Shown here: positions 15,520-15,647 of the stretch, piece after piece | How the letters are laid out: the number at the start of each line of letters is the position of its first letter | Numbering within the stretch: position 1 is the first letter of the stretch | Source of the DNA: DAOTXL01 sp034434895 | Lineage (GTDB): Bacteria; Chloroflexota; Anaerolineae; JAAYZQ01 | Direction: 5' to 3' | DNA length: 15,647 nt | Assembly: GCA_034434895.1 (NCBI GenBank) | Contig: DAOTYI010000254.1 | Location: forward strand, 1-15,647 | Made by a program: the position numbers and the translations under genes | The notes under the pieces: model-generated | Databases searched by the model: none | Told to the model about the DNA's origin: nothing | The model's input: only the letters and a program-made list of their open reading frames with translations

Positions 15520-15647
15520 GAGAGGGTGGGTTGGGCGCTCCGTTCTTCTGCTTCGAAACCCCGGGATGGTTCAATTTTCTGGGGAAATTGGTTTACACTT
15601 TTGACGGCTGTTAAAATTCCGCCTGGACCTCACCCCTCCCCCTGCCC

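Larger units (their letters stand above)
15342..15647. other. Gene-free stretch with slipin promoter and hairpin-rich DNA
   Basis: 306 bases without a supported gene. It holds the slipin ribosome site and promoter (to 15406), four consecutive inverted repeats (15422-15519) and, from about 15560 to the end, AT-richer sequence. The last part has a small inverted repeat (CAATTT/AAATTG) and a poor promoter-like arrangement (TTGGTT, TAAAAT) that I do not call. Confidence 0.6.

Noticed and set aside
15423..15614. A 63-codon plus-strand frame at the right end
   Set aside because: It runs through the REP-like hairpins, has no ribosome site and no recognisable protein features.
15585..15620. Promoter-like TTGGTT and TAAAAT pair on the plus strand near the window end
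   Set aside because: The -35 is poor, the spacing is 18 bp, and no downstream gene is visible in the window to support it.

Overview
The window looks like a GC-rich bacterial chromosome, most plausibly Chloroflexota of the Anaerolineae type. This is inferred from gene content and style: a zinc-ribbon Ser/Thr kinase beside a PP2C phosphatase, Pro/Thr-linker lipoproteins and tRNA genes without an encoded CCA. No marker gene here proves it. There is no phage, transposase, CRISPR or rRNA. All genes look intact except the first, which enters from outside the window.

Plus-strand half (1-7191). A signalling module opens the window: the tail of an Ig-like/ASH-type repeat protein, a PP2C phosphatase and a zinc-ribbon Ser/Thr kinase, joined by 4-nt and 8-nt overlaps. 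Next, with its own promoter, comes a membrane-anchored coiled-coil protein made of about ten 11-residue repeats encoded by near-identical 33-bp units. A palindromic terminator-like hairpin separates it from a short-chain acyl-CoA dehydrogenase. Then a family 2 glycosyltransferase and a polyprenyl-phosphate sugar-1-phosphate transferase (4-nt overlap) form an exopolysaccharide pair.

Minus-strand half (7216-13973). A near-consensus promoter (TTGACA, 17 bp, TATACT) drives hpt, ade, purA, a solute-binding lipoprotein and a phosphohexomutase. The first three are a salvage route in gene order: adenine to hypoxanthine (Ade), hypoxanthine to IMP (Hpt), IMP to adenylosuccinate (PurA). The lipoprotein and mutase may supply or process sugars or nucleosides. 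The mutase converges on the exopolysaccharide pair, with only 24 bp between stop codons.

Right end (14006-15647). A tRNA cluster on the minus strand, Ser(UGA), Ser(GCU) and Arg(GCG), has the same consensus promoter form and a strong intrinsic terminator. Beyond it lies a slipin/stomatin-like gene with its own promoter. It is flanked on both sides by short arrays of consecutive hairpins, one of which contains two inverted copies of a REP-like palindrome.

Several starts were moved from the longest open frame to an internal codon with a good Shine-Dalgarno sequence: kinase 1396, acyl-CoA dehydrogenase 3515, sugar transferase 5782, purA 11284, ade 12998, hpt 13897, slipin 15341. The most interesting items are the kinase with zinc-binding motifs at both ends, the C-terminally extended HPRT, the possible phosphopentomutase role of the mutase, and the hairpin arrays around the slipin.
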